NCBI GenBank assembly: GCA_943788135.1
Contig: CALSPC010000003.1
Coordinates: 62,001-126,000 of the forward strand
Length of the DNA stretch: 64,000 bases
From: an uncultured Paracoccaceae bacterium
GTDB lineage: Bacteria; Bacteroidota; Bacteroidia; Flavobacteriales; Flavobacteriaceae
Reading direction: 5' to 3'
Shown piece by piece: positions 46,885 through 56,311 of the stretch (position 1 is the first letter of the stretch; each line of letters starts with the position of its first letter). Made by a program: the position numbers and the translations under genes. The notes under the pieces were generated by a model. The model was not told where the DNA came from. It saw only the letters and a program-made list of their open reading frames with translations, and did not search any database.

Positions 46885-48570
46885 TTAATTAAATATCTGT
46901 TGTAAAATTTGTTTCGTTATTAAATAGGTTGGCTTCACGCCGCTAGACCCAAGACCTCCTGATGCCAGTGTACTCCCTGTTTCTAAAGGATTATCACTCG
47001 CATAATATGCGTAGCGCACTTTGACGTTTGGGTTGATGCTGTGACGAACTTTTGAAGCTGCTTGTATTGCTTTTTGATAATGAGCACCTTCCATCTCCAA
47101 TCCAATAACATTCCATGTAGAGTCATAGAAAAACTTTAATAAATCTTTGTTTTGCAGTGATGTCCCCAATACGGTTACCATAGTGCCTTCAAAAACTTTC
47201 AGTTCTTTAGTATTAAAATCGGCAAGTGTTAATTCGTTTCTAAACGGGTAATTATCCGCAGTACCTTCAAAAATATGAGCAGATGGAATCATAATATCTC
47301 CTTTTGATCCCTCTAGAATTCCTGCCTTGCCCATTATAGAAATAGAATCAACATTTAGATGTATATTATTTTCTGAAGTTTTGAATGGCTTTAGTAACTC
47401 GTCAATCGTTTCATAAGCTTGTTCTCCAAAAGCATAATCCATAACGATAATTACGGGCGCCTCTTTTGTGGCGTCAAGATCGTATGCTGTTTGTGAGAAA
47501 TCAATTTTCGCAGCATCAAAAATTTGAACATCTATATTTGTTCCTGAAGTATCTTCTAAGGCTATCATACCTTCTTGCAACGCCACTTGTTTTGTTTTAT
47601 TGCGCAACTCTTTGTTTTCTTCTTTACTTAGCAGCTCATAAACCGTAAAAACATCGTGTTTGGCACACAACGCTTTGAGCGCTTTGGGCGCATGAAGCGT
47701 GTTCATTACACTGTGTAAATTTGCTGAAATAATATGAATTGGACGGTTAATTAACTGGTGTTTTTGAAGGGTGTCCTTTATGGTATTTGCCCAAGCTTCT
47801 CCATGAATATGATGGCCAAGGCGTTCTCTTAGAACTGGGCTAAAACTTATTGTCCGTTTAGAATTATCTACTATTTCTTCAATGGCTCGCTTTCCTAACC
47901 AATAAATCAAATGCAAGAAATGATCAGGCTGTTTTGATGTTGAAAATTGGTCATAAACTTCTAAAATTTCTTCAAAAGTCCTCCCCAAAATATTTCCAGT
48001 ATGAGTAATCGCTAACTCGCGTTCCTTTTGGTTTAATTTTTTCTTAGACAGCACTGCAGCTTCTAGCTTAACCCAATCTCTAGTCGTTGACCCTTTGTCG
48101 TCAATAATGACACGTTTAGCAATCTTATGAGACTCGATAAATATAAACGTCAAATGTGTCAGAATATCATAAATCTCCGAGCGTCCTCTGGTAATCTCAA
48201 TATTCATTTGCTCGACGTCAATACGATAACAATTGCGGCGTCTTTTTGAGGGTACGATTGCTTCAAAATGAGAATTTCCAAACCCTTCGGCGCTGGTTAA
48301 ATTTATCAATATACACTCTTCAATCCCTACTGGAAGACGATCAACCACATAAAGCAAGCCTTCTAGCTCCGTCTTATCTCCTGCAACTGAACCATATATT
48401 TCTGGGCGTAATTGTAATAACGCTTGTCGTAACGTTTCTCCAGAAACACCCATTGGTTTGTAAAAGCCTCGGTTAAATAAATGACGCATCGTCAGATACA
48501 TCCGTTCGATAGCATGCGAACTTTCTTGAGCTCGTGTGCGAATTAAGTTTTTAGTTTGAGATTGCTTCAT
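46885..48570 (-). CDS. DUF6909 protein with nucleoside-phosphorylase-like C-terminus
   Basis: The 561-residue soluble protein resembles the DUF6909 family. The N-terminal half (about 1-250) is helical with no known motif. The C-terminal half (about 300-561) has features of purine nucleoside phosphorylases and AMP nucleosidases: GTMVTVLGTS, NVIGLEMEGAHYQKAI and YYASDNP. The MEG glutamate and the following SDN aspartate match positions that bind ribose and base in that superfamily. Enzyme activity on a nucleotide is inference. It begins the downstream side of the polysaccharide locus but shows no clear functional tie to it. A -7-like TATCTTTG lies at 48579-48586 on its strand. Confidence 0.75.
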   Translation of the reverse strand: MKQSQTKNLIRTRAQESSHAIERMYLTMRHLFNRGFYKPMGVSGETLRQALLQLRPEIYGSVAGDKTELEGLLYVVDRLPVGIEECILINLTSAEGFGNSHFEAIVPSKRRRNCYRIDVEQMNIEITRGRSEIYDILTHLTFIFIESHKIAKRVIIDDKGSTTRDWVKLEAAVLSKKKLNQKERELAITHTGNILGRTFEEILEVYDQFSTSKQPDHFLHLIYWLGKRAIEEIVDNSKRTISFSPVLRERLGHHIHGEAWANTIKDTLQKHQLINRPIHIISANLHSVMNTLHAPKALKALCAKHDVFTVYELLSKEENKELRNKTKQVALQEGMIALEDTSGTNIDVQIFDAAKIDFSQTAYDLDATKEAPVIIVMDYAFGEQAYETIDELLKPFKTSENNIHLNVDSISIMGKAGILEGSKGDIMIPSAHIFEGTADNYPFRNELTLADFNTKELKVFEGTMVTVLGTSLQNKDLLKFFYDSTWNVIGLEMEGAHYQKAIQAASKVRHSINPNVKVRYAYYASDNPLETGSTLASGGLGSSGVKPTYLITKQILQQIFN

Positions 48571-48588
48571 ATATCTGGCAAAGATACA

Positions 48589-50091
48589 TTAATTACTCGA
48601 ATTATTTTTAGTTAAGGCATCTGCTATCTTACGATCATTAGATAAGCGTGGCGTTTTATTTTGCCCCCCTAACTTGCCAATAGTTTTCATGTAGTCTTGA
48701 AAACCGCCTTTTGGAACTTGAGTGATTTTTAAAGGCTGTAAGACTTTTCCTTGAATTAAATCCAAATAATAGCTGTTTTGGTCTTGAAGTGCAGTGTCAA
48801 TCTGAGCTGCAAAGGTATCAAAATCTAATGGTGGATTTTCAAACTCAATGAACCACTCATGAAATGGCAACCCTTCTGCAGGAGCGGTTTGAGGGGCTAC
48901 TGTAAACTCACTCACCCTTATATCTGTTGTTTTTAAAGCTACCAACAACGCTTGTTCAACTTCCTTCGCTATGACGTGTTCGCCAAAAGCAGAAATAAAG
49001 TGTTTGATGCGTCCACTCACAATAACCCTAAATGGCGCTAAAGACGTAAACTGAATGGTATCTCCAATATTGTACCCCCAAAGACCTGCATTGGTCGAAA
49101 TAATGATTACATAATTAACCCCTATTTTAACGTCTTTTAGCGTTAATCGACGTGGCGAGGGGTCAAAAAAAGTATCGGCAACTATGAATTCATAAAATAT
49201 TCCAGAGTCTAACTGAAGTAACATCCCTGGTTCATTTTGCCGGTCCTGAAATGCAAAAAACCCTTCACTGGCGGGATACAATTCTACACTATCGACTTTT
49301 CTTCCTATAAGGTTCTCAAACTTTGAACGGTAGGGTTCGTAATTAACGCCTCCAAAAATAAAGAGGTTAAAGTTTTTGAACAGCTCCCCCACTTTTTGTC
49401 CTTTTTCTTCAATTAGCTTTTCAAAATACATTTGCACCCATGACGGAATTCCTGCAATAACTGACATGTCTTCATCTGATGTCTCTTTAACAATTGTATT
49501 TACCTTGGTTTCCCAATCTTCAATACAGTTTGTTTCGAGAGAAGGAAGCCTGTTTTTTTGAAGATATTTAGGCACGTAATGGGCTACAATTCCCGACAAA
49601 CGACCAAGCTGAATACCATTTTTGGTTTCTAGTACTGGACTTCCTTGTAGGAAAATCATTTTTCCTGAAACAATTTTAGCATTTCCTGTTTGATGGATGT
49701 AAAGCAAAATCGCATTTTTGGCCGCTTCGATATGTCCAGGCATGCTGTCTTTGGTAATGGGAATATATTTCGCTCCCGAAGTTGTTCCTGAAGTCTTAGC
49801 AAAATATAACGGCTTTCCTTTCCACAAAATATTTTCTTCTCCAGCTACAACTTTTTCAACGTAAGGTCTCAAGGCCTCATAATCTCGTACGGGGACACGC
49901 TCTACAAAGTCTTGGTGTGTATGTATATTTTTAAAATCATGATCTGTTCCAAATTGAGTGGCAGCAGCCTGCGAAATTAAAGCCTGAAACACGCGTTTCT
50001 GCGTATCGATAGGGTTGGAGGCCCATCTCATAATTTTATTATAAACTCTAGCGGCATACAGTTTGGCCGCAAAGGCTTTAATTGATGGCAT
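48589..50091 (-). CDS. GH3-family acyl-adenylate/acyl-amido synthetase-like protein
   Basis: About 500 residues from the ATG at 50091; the TTG at 50112 is rejected because it lies within the M23 stop region. ANL-type ATP motif: AKTSGTTSGAKYIPIT. A second motif is ELYPASEGFFAFQ and a third GYNIGDTIQFTS; then HVIAKEVEQAL follows. Plant GH3 enzymes join acids such as auxin or jasmonate to amino acids. Bacterial members are common in Bacteroidetes, with unknown substrates. It follows the M23 gene by 10 bp and is probably co-transcribed with it. Confidence 0.9.
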   Translation of the reverse strand: MPSIKAFAAKLYAARVYNKIMRWASNPIDTQKRVFQALISQAAATQFGTDHDFKNIHTHQDFVERVPVRDYEALRPYVEKVVAGEENILWKGKPLYFAKTSGTTSGAKYIPITKDSMPGHIEAAKNAILLYIHQTGNAKIVSGKMIFLQGSPVLETKNGIQLGRLSGIVAHYVPKYLQKNRLPSLETNCIEDWETKVNTIVKETSDEDMSVIAGIPSWVQMYFEKLIEEKGQKVGELFKNFNLFIFGGVNYEPYRSKFENLIGRKVDSVELYPASEGFFAFQDRQNEPGMLLQLDSGIFYEFIVADTFFDPSPRRLTLKDVKIGVNYVIIISTNAGLWGYNIGDTIQFTSLAPFRVIVSGRIKHFISAFGEHVIAKEVEQALLVALKTTDIRVSEFTVAPQTAPAEGLPFHEWFIEFENPPLDFDTFAAQIDTALQDQNSYYLDLIQGKVLQPLKITQVPKGGFQDYMKTIGKLGGQNKTPRLSNDRKIADALTKNNSSN

Positions 50092-50101
50092 GGTGGTCGT
50101 T

Positions 50102-50956
50102 TTAAAAGTCAATAAAAGTGGTTGGATTCAAAGGAATGCCGTTGTTCCACAATTCAAAATGTAAATGTGGTCCCGTACTCAACTCTCCTGAGGAGCCAGA
50201 AATAGCAATAACTTCTCGTGATTTTACAAAATCGCCTTGTGTTTTGGTGAGAGACGAATTGTGCTTGTAAACAGAAATCAGTTCGTCTCCATGATCGATG
50301 ATGATGACATAGCTCGCATCTGAAGTCCAAGAGGCAAACAAAACACGACCATCTGCAGTCGCCTTAACAGGTGTGTTTTTGGGAATAACAATATCTACTG
50401 CAAAATGTTTTTCATTAGCGTTAAACTCGGAACTTATCGGCCCGTTAACTGGTGGGAAAAACACGAAATCTGAAACAGTTGTAGCGCTGTCGAATAAATT
50501 ATATTTGTCCTCGTTATTCACTTTGGCCCGCAATATAGAATCCGCTTTTGAGGTGTTTAAATTTAGGATTTCCGTGTCGGCTTGAGCCGCTTTAAAAATA
50601 GAATCTTTATTGATAACGACCGCACTTACCTCTCCTCGCAATACACTCTTAACAGAGCTAATATAGGTGTCATTAATATTGATTACTTTTAGTAAAGAAT
50701 CCGTTCTAAAGTCCAGTTCTAGTGCTTGCTGTTGAAGCGCTGATGAAGAGTAGCCAGGAATATATTCACGAATAGGAGTGAAGGCAATAAATACTGTCGT
50801 GATGGCGACAAGAAAAATAGCACTTAACGAGCCTAAAACAAAAACATTAAGACGCGTTAACTTGAAAGCTAATCGCTCTTCAAAAGTATCTTCATTTAAA
50901 ACCACTAAACGGTATTTATGAAGAAGTTTTTTTTTAAGTTTCTTTTTTTTGGCCAT
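50102..50956 (-). CDS. M23-family zinc metallopeptidase, membrane anchored
   Basis: The 284-residue protein has a basic N-terminus, one membrane helix (about 37-60), a linker of about 100 residues and a C-terminal LytM domain. Zinc ligands are complete: H184 and D188 in HFAVD, and H264/H266 in GPHLHFELW. It should cut peptidoglycan cross-bridges in the periplasm. In contrast, the EnvC-like protein at 9.4 kb lacks these residues. A TAATTTTG box at 50966-50973 (minus strand) may be its -7 element. Confidence 0.93.
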   Translation of the reverse strand: MAKKKKLKKKLLHKYRLVVLNEDTFEERLAFKLTRLNVFVLGSLSAIFLVAITTVFIAFTPIREYIPGYSSSALQQQALELDFRTDSLLKVININDTYISSVKSVLRGEVSAVVINKDSIFKAAQADTEILNLNTSKADSILRAKVNNEDKYNLFDSATTVSDFVFFPPVNGPISSEFNANEKHFAVDIVIPKNTPVKATADGRVLFASWTSDASYVIIIDHGDELISVYKHNSSLTKTQGDFVKSREVIAISGSSGELSTGPHLHFELWNNGIPLNPTTFIDF

Positions 50957-51045
50957 TACAAGGCAAAATTAATTAAAAATTAAGCGATTCCTCTATTTAT
51001 AACGGACTAAAGTTTGAAATAACTCTTTATTTAGTGGATAATTAT

Positions 51046-51053
51046 TAACTTTG
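51046..51053 (+). promoter_or_regulatory. Candidate -7 promoter element of tatA
   Basis: TAACTTTG matches TAnnTTTG and ends 20 bp before the tatA ATG. The nearest TTG upstream is at a longer distance than usual (about 29 bp). Confidence 0.45.
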
Positions 51054-51073
51054 TACTATAAAATTATAACATC

Positions 51074-51268
51074 ATGAACACGTATATGTTACCCTTAGCT
51101 ATTGGAGCACCACAAATTATTTTAATTGTTGTCGTTGTGCTTTTGTTGTTTGGCGGCAAAAAAATCCCTGAGCTCATGAAAGGTTTAGGCGGTGGAATTA
51201 AAGAGTTCAAAAAAGCCAGTCAAGAGGACACAAAAGAGAACGAAAAAATTGACGATACTAAACAGTAA
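51074..51268 (+). CDS. tatA: Twin-arginine translocase TatA/TatE-type subunit
   Basis: A 64-residue single-span protein: hydrophobic helix [20 protein letters not shown], followed by the amphipathic helix [18 protein letters not shown] and an acidic/basic tail. FGGKKIPEL in place of FGxxKLPEL is usual for Bacteroidetes. It forms the pore-like part of the Tat system for folded proteins. tatC is not in the window. Its stop lies in the stem of a terminator shared with DUF4837. Confidence 0.93.
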   Translation: MNTYMLPLAIGAPQIILIVVVVLLLFGGKKIPELMKGLGGGIKEFKKASQEDTKENEKIDDTKQ

Positions 51269-51292
51269 GCCCTTAAACTATTAGGGTTTACT
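51264..51292. terminator. Bidirectional hairpin terminator between tatA and DUF4837
   Basis: Arms agtaagccct (51264-51273) and agggtttact (51283-51292) pair over 10 bp with one G-T, with T- or A-rich flanks. The tatA stop is in the left arm and the DUF4837 stop in the right arm, so one hairpin can serve both convergent genes. Confidence 0.65.
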
Positions 51293-52265
51293 CTTTAATT
51301 GATATCGATTGAATAATTGCTTCTAGTTCGAAGATGTAGTCGCGTTTTCCAACGGAGGGTGCAAACACAAAACCTTCCGCAACCAAATACCTGTTATTTA
51401 CGGGGTCTTCTATCCAATAATTTATAAACGGTCCAGACATAAACGCGTCTTTTACCTGCCAAATACTCCGCGTTTCAAAACTATTTAAACTCCCCACTTT
51501 TGCATTCCCATAAAACGGAGTGTATGCCGCTTCTGTGGTCATATAAGTTCCTTCAACGGGACCTGGAATATATAACTTACCAATAGAGTCTCGGACTTTA
51601 ATAACGCGCTTTGCAAGTGCCTCTTTAGTTATGTTATCGTCATAAGGCAATGTGTAAATCATTAAATTTACTGTGCCCGTTTTTATATCTCTTCGTATCC
51701 AAAGAAAATCATCGACCTGTTTAGCAATACGATAAATAGACGGAAACTGAATGTTGATCCCAAATTGTTTGGTAATAGAGGTCGTATTAAATACTGATTT
51801 TTTGGTGCGCCGTTGTTTTTCTTCTAGTTCTTGTGTTTGGAAGGCCTTGCTAATCTTATCTTGATTTTGAATAATCTGGTCGCTGATTTCCTGATTTGTC
51901 ATTCCACTTACCAAAACCATGCGCTGAGGAGAAGCGTAGGGGTCTTTATAAAATTTTGTAGCAGCAGCAGTTCCTTTGACAACTTTCAAAATAAGACGTG
52001 AGTTTTTTACAAATCCCGAAAACACAGAAGGCGGGATCTGCCGCAACGAAAATTGTGGTTCATCTTGTGGCAACCCATATAACGGCGCTCCAATCGTAGA
52101 TCGAATCGTTTCGCCAACCGAAGAATCCCATAAAATATTGTCAATTACTACTGACAAATCATTGATGTTTCCTGAAGATTGTGGTTTATAAACCTTCTTG
52201 TTGTCAGAAGTGTTACAAGCAGATAAAAGTAAAAATAAACAAAAGGTTTTTAAACAAGATTTCAT
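51288..52265 (-). CDS. DUF4837 lipoprotein
   Basis: The 325-residue protein has a lipoprotein signal (FCLFLLLSAC, cysteine at about 17). The remainder matches the Bacteroidetes DUF4837 family: VVIDNILWDSSVGETIRSTI, PQDEPQFSLRQIPPSVFSGF and LWIRRDIKTGTVNLMIYTLPY. It is a predicted envelope protein of unknown function. It is followed by no gene on the same strand and lies 11 bp after the MltD-like gene, so the two are probably one transcript. Confidence 0.83.
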   Translation of the reverse strand: MKSCLKTFCLFLLLSACNTSDNKKVYKPQSSGNINDLSVVIDNILWDSSVGETIRSTIGAPLYGLPQDEPQFSLRQIPPSVFSGFVKNSRLILKVVKGTAAATKFYKDPYASPQRMVLVSGMTNQEISDQIIQNQDKISKAFQTQELEEKQRRTKKSVFNTTSITKQFGINIQFPSIYRIAKQVDDFLWIRRDIKTGTVNLMIYTLPYDDNITKEALAKRVIKVRDSIGKLYIPGPVEGTYMTTEAAYTPFYGNAKVGSLNSFETRSIWQVKDAFMSGPFINYWIEDPVNNRYLVAEGFVFAPSVGKRDYIFELEAIIQSISIKE

Positions 52266-52276
52266 CGTTTGGTGTT

Positions 52277-53755
52277 TTAATTAGAAATAATCAACCTCAT
52301 TCCGGGTTTCAACTGATTGTCCCAAATATCGTTCCAATCTTTTAGGTTTTGAAGAGAAACACCTGATAATTTATTTGAGATACTCCAAAGAGAGTCTCCC
52401 GGTTTTACTACATAGGTGGTTTTATCAGCGCTATTTTGTGAGCGTTTTGCAGGCGTCTTTGGCGTGTCAACAGTGAAAGCTGTCGGGTTTCGAGAATAGA
52501 TAATGAGCCGTTGCCCAACTTTTAAATCATTTGTTCTGAGTCCATTCCATTGTTTTATTTGGCTGACTCTAACTCGAAATCTTCGTGCTATTTTTCCTAA
52601 ATAGTCCCCTGATTTAACGCTATACCTAATTTTAGAATCAATTTTGAAAAACTGAGGTAATGGTTTTTCACGCGCCTCAAGCTCCGCTTTGGCGGTTGCA
52701 TAAATTTGAGCTTCGTTTTGGACAAAATCAGCAACTTTAGAAAGTGGAAGTCTAAGAGAGTAGGATTTGTTTTTTAAAACAGGAATAATATCTAACTTAT
52801 AAGATGGATTAAGATATTGAAGGATTTCTATTTTGGTGTCTGTGAGCTCTGCAACCTGATCTAGAGTGATCATTTGCTTCACATGAATCGTATCGGTAGC
52901 CATTATTGGCAGTTGATTTTTTTCCACTTGAAACCCATGTGCTTCTGCATACTCAAAAAGATAAAGTGTGGCTAAAAAGGCTGGAAGATACCCTGCTGTT
53001 TCACGAGGAAGAAACGGGCGGATGTTCCAATAGTTCTGATAACCTCCAGATCTTCTGATTGCTTTTGTTACATTCCCAGGTCCTGAGTTGTAGGCTGCAA
53101 GTGCAAGATCCCAATCGCCAAATGTTTTGTATAGCGATGCTAAATATTTAGCGGCAGCATTAGTAGAACGTAAGGGGTCACAGCGTTCATCGACATAACT
53201 ACTCACTTCAAGTCCATATTGCTTGCCTGTGGCAAACATAAACTGCCACAGACCTGTAGCGCCAACCCGTGATTTTGCACGTGGCTTTAAAGCGGATTCA
53301 ACAACGGCTAAATATTTAAGTTCTAACGGTAAATTGTGTGTGTCTAAAACCGCCTCAAACATTGGAAAATAATATTGACTCCTGTTTATAAGCGTTTCTG
53401 TAGACTGCTGTCGATTTTTCAAATAGCCTTTGATCACGCTTTCTAAAGAGGGATTGTAGCTAATATTAAAAGGCGTTTTGGCATCGAGTATGGCGAGTCG
53501 TTTTTTGAGCGTGTCAGTTGGAAGTTCTGGATAATAAATCGCTTCATAAGACTGGGTGGAAACAGCATTGGTTAGGGAGTCGTACGTGCCATTATTGAGG
53601 ACTTCTTTTCGCCAACGTTCTTCCTGCTTCTCAACTTTGAGAATGCGCTGCTGAACAGAATCGATTACTGCTAGTGTTTCAACAGCCAAACTGTCGGCGT
53701 TTTGAGCTTGTAAAAGCCCAAAATTTAACACCAATAAAAACAGTCTACACTTCAT
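52277..53755 (-). CDS. Membrane-bound lytic murein transglycosylase D-like, with two LysM domains
   Basis: Cleaves peptidoglycan glycan strands, leaving anhydro ends. The 492-residue protein has a signal peptide (about 1-18, ending GLLQAQ). The SLT domain covers about 130-290, with catalytic E153 in AVVESALKPRAKS and GATGLWQFMFATG and AYNSGPGNV. Two C-terminal LysM domains (about 372-417 and 446-491) bind glycan, each with the YxVKxGD start. E. coli MltD has the same order. It ends 11 bp before DUF4837. Confidence 0.92.
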   Translation of the reverse strand: MKCRLFLLVLNFGLLQAQNADSLAVETLAVIDSVQQRILKVEKQEERWRKEVLNNGTYDSLTNAVSTQSYEAIYYPELPTDTLKKRLAILDAKTPFNISYNPSLESVIKGYLKNRQQSTETLINRSQYYFPMFEAVLDTHNLPLELKYLAVVESALKPRAKSRVGATGLWQFMFATGKQYGLEVSSYVDERCDPLRSTNAAAKYLASLYKTFGDWDLALAAYNSGPGNVTKAIRRSGGYQNYWNIRPFLPRETAGYLPAFLATLYLFEYAEAHGFQVEKNQLPIMATDTIHVKQMITLDQVAELTDTKIEILQYLNPSYKLDIIPVLKNKSYSLRLPLSKVADFVQNEAQIYATAKAELEAREKPLPQFFKIDSKIRYSVKSGDYLGKIARRFRVRVSQIKQWNGLRTNDLKVGQRLIIYSRNPTAFTVDTPKTPAKRSQNSADKTTYVVKPGDSLWSISNKLSGVSLQNLKDWNDIWDNQLKPGMRLIISN

Positions 53756-53810
53756 CTTATAAAATAGCTATCAATACGTTGTGAACGTTTCTTTTAATCA
53801 AACGGACAAC

Positions 53811-54998
53811 TTACTCAGAAATTGCAGCAATTCCAGGAAGGGTTTTACCTTCTAAGCTTTCAAGCATTGCGCCACCGCCAGTACTGACATAGCTTACTTT
53901 ATCTTCAAAGCCAAACTGCTTCACTGCAGCAACTGAATCGCCACCGCCAACAAGTGAAAACGCCCCATTTTTCGTCGCTTCTGCAATAGAATCGCCTAAT
54001 GCAATTGTTCCTGTAGAAAAGGTTTCGAGCTCAAAAACACCTAAAGGTCCGTTCCATAAAATCGTTTTACACTGTTGTACAACATCATGAAAAAGCGCTT
54101 TTGATTTTGGACCACAGTCCAAACCTTGCCAGTTTTCAGGAATTGTTCGCACGTCTACAACTTGTGTGTTTGCGTCGTTACTAAAATCATCCGCAGCCAA
54201 TACATCAACAGGGATGTGGACTTGAACATTCTTTGCCTTTGCACGCTCAAGAATTTGAAGGGCTAATTCCATTTTGTCGTCTTCACAAATAGAATCTCCA
54301 ACATGACCTCCTTGAGCTTTTATAAACGTAAAGGTCATCCCACCGCCAATAATTAAATGATCTACTTTGTCTAAAATATTATCTATAATCGTAATTTTAG
54401 AGGATACTTTTGCACCGCCTAAAATTGCCAAAACAGGTTTTTCTCCGGTTTTCATAACCTTGTCTATACTTTCAATTTCTTGGGCAAGTAAACTTCCAAA
54501 AGATTTGTTTTCTGGAAAAAATTGGGCGATGATAGTGGTAGAGGCATGTGCTCTATGCGCAGTTCCAAAAGCATCGTTAATATAGAAATCGCCTAGCTTA
54601 GAAAGGGACTCTGCAAAATTAAGATCGCCTTGTGTTTCTTCTGGGTGGTAGCGTAAGTTTTCTAATAAGAGTACTTCCCCTGGTTTTAAATTTGCAGATG
54701 CCTTTTGTGCTTCTTCTCCAATACAATTACTTGAAAATATAACATTAACGCCCAAAATGGTTTCAAGAGTGCTTACAATATGACGTAATGAAAATGCAGG
54801 CTCTTGCGCTTTTGGTCGGCCTAAATGCGACATCAATATACAGCTTCCACCATCCTCTAAAACTTTTAGAATCGTTGGTTTTGCAGATACGATTCTCGTG
54901 GTATCCGTTACTTCAAATTGTTCATTTAAGGGCACATTAAAATCGACACGTATTAATGCTTTTGTATTTTTAAAATTTACGTTTTGTATTGTTTTCAT
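53811..54998 (-). CDS. pgk: Phosphoglycerate kinase
   Basis: Glycolytic enzyme transferring phosphate from 1,3-bisphosphoglycerate to ADP. From the ATG at 54998 it is 395 residues, the normal length; an 11-residue extension to 55031 would be out of family. Conserved blocks: ALIRVDFNVPLN, ILMSHLGRPK, INDAFGTAHRAHAS, AILGGAKVSSKI, LWNGPLGVFE and the C-terminal VGGGDSVAAVKQFG. A minus-strand TACCTTTG at 55029-55036 is a likely -7 element. Confidence 0.97.
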   Translation of the reverse strand: MKTIQNVNFKNTKALIRVDFNVPLNEQFEVTDTTRIVSAKPTILKVLEDGGSCILMSHLGRPKAQEPAFSLRHIVSTLETILGVNVIFSSNCIGEEAQKASANLKPGEVLLLENLRYHPEETQGDLNFAESLSKLGDFYINDAFGTAHRAHASTTIIAQFFPENKSFGSLLAQEIESIDKVMKTGEKPVLAILGGAKVSSKITIIDNILDKVDHLIIGGGMTFTFIKAQGGHVGDSICEDDKMELALQILERAKAKNVQVHIPVDVLAADDFSNDANTQVVDVRTIPENWQGLDCGPKSKALFHDVVQQCKTILWNGPLGVFELETFSTGTIALGDSIAEATKNGAFSLVGGGDSVAAVKQFGFEDKVSYVSTGGGAMLESLEGKTLPGIAAISE

Positions 54999-55028
54999 TT
55001 CTAAAAAAGAGTTTAACTTATAAGAGGG

Positions 55029-55036
55029 CAAAGGTA
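55029..55036 (-). promoter_or_regulatory. Candidate -7 promoter element of pgk
   Basis: The minus strand reads TACCTTTG, an exact TAnnTTTG match, 31 bp upstream of the preferred pgk ATG. This supports the ATG at 54998 over the upstream start at 55031, which would leave the element inside the coding region's edge. Confidence 0.5.
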
Positions 55037-55171
55037 AGTATTTCTTTTAGCCTATGAAATGTCCGTTGAATAAAGTTATATAAAACATTTGGCGTGAAAT
55101 TTGGCGCTTGATTTGCAATATTAAGGTGAGGAGTATGCACAGTTTTCATGATGAGATTCAATTAAATCAGC

Positions 55172-55179
55172 TATCTTTG
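55172..55179 (+). promoter_or_regulatory. Candidate -7 promoter element of holB
   Basis: TATCTTTG matches TAnnTTTG and ends only 4 bp before the ATG at 55184, so the mRNA would be leaderless or nearly so. The -33 TTG is not clear. Confidence 0.45.
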
Positions 55180-55183
55180 TTTT

Positions 55184-56311
55184 ATGACTTTTGAGGCCAT
55201 TATCGGACAATCTTTTTTAACAACACACTTGAAGCAGGGGATAGACTCTGGTCGAATTCCACATGCACAGCTTTTTGTTGGAAAACAAGGAGTTGGTGCG
55301 CTTCCAATGGCTATTGCCTATGCCGATTATTTAATGACACATCAAGATGGAGGGTTGAACAACATGAATCCACTGACGCACCCCAATATTCATTATGTAT
55401 ATCCCGTGACCACGAGTGATAAGGTGAAATCTAAACCAATCTCAACAAATTATCTTACGGAATGGCGTTCTTTTATTGAAACAAACCCTTACGGATCAAT
55501 TCATGATTGGTATGATGTTGTGGGCGTGGGGAATAAACAGGGAGCTATCGGAGTCGAAGAAGCAAATGATATGGTTTCTAAAATGTCTTTAAAAGCATTT
55601 AATGGCGGCTATAAGGTAATGATTGTTTGGATGGCTGAAAAGATGTCCACAGGGTGCGCAAACAAACTCCTTAAATTAATTGAAGAACCGGCAGACAAAA
55701 CTGTAATTATTCTTGTCACAGAGGACGAAGAACAACTTATTAATACCATTCGATCGCGCTGTCAAACTGTACACTTGAACTTACTTTCTGAAGATGCTAT
55801 AAAAAACACCCTAATTTCTACTCATAATGTTGAGGCTGGATTAGCGCAAAATATTGCTCACCAATCGGAGGGAAGCTATCGACGAGCTCTTGATTTATTG
55901 GGCCAAGAACCTGTAGATCTTCAATTTGAAACGTGGTTTATAGCATGGGTTCGAACCGCTTTTCAAGCAAAAACCAACAAGCAGTCTATAAATCATTTAA
56001 TGGCTTGGAGTGATGAAATATCTAAAGCTGGACGTGAAATTCAAAAGCAATTTTTGGATTATAGTTTACGTTTTTTTAGACAGGCCTTACTTTATAATTA
56101 TGGAGCTAAAGATTTGGTTTTCATGGTTTTAAATGACAAATCTTTTAAGTTCGAGAACTTTGCGCCATTTATAGATGCTTCAAATATTACTGAAATTTCT
56201 AAAGAAATTGAGTTGGCAAATTACCACATCGAGCGCAATGCCAATGCAAAAATTGTTTTGACTGATTTATCAATCAAACTGACGCGCCTTTTACACTTGA
56301 AAAAAGCTTAG
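55184..56311 (+). CDS. holB: DNA polymerase III delta' subunit
   Basis: Clamp-loader subunit. The 375-residue protein has an N-terminal AAA-like domain: GQSFLTTHLKQGIDSGRIPHAQLF, GKQGVGAL in the P-loop position, KVMIVWMAEKMSTGCANKLLKLIEEP and the sensor region TIRSRCQTV. The P-loop GKQGVGAL lacks the usual GK(S/T), as expected of a delta' that does not bind ATP. The C-terminal domain (about 220-375) is helical. It overlaps the convergent OmpH-like gene by 4 bp. Confidence 0.93.
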   Translation: MTFEAIIGQSFLTTHLKQGIDSGRIPHAQLFVGKQGVGALPMAIAYADYLMTHQDGGLNNMNPLTHPNIHYVYPVTTSDKVKSKPISTNYLTEWRSFIETNPYGSIHDWYDVVGVGNKQGAIGVEEANDMVSKMSLKAFNGGYKVMIVWMAEKMSTGCANKLLKLIEEPADKTVIILVTEDEEQLINTIRSRCQTVHLNLLSEDAIKNTLISTHNVEAGLAQNIAHQSEGSYRRALDLLGQEPVDLQFETWFIAWVRTAFQAKTNKQSINHLMAWSDEISKAGREIQKQFLDYSLRFFRQALLYNYGAKDLVFMVLNDKSFKFENFAPFIDASNITEISKEIELANYHIERNANAKIVLTDLSIKLTRLLHLKKA

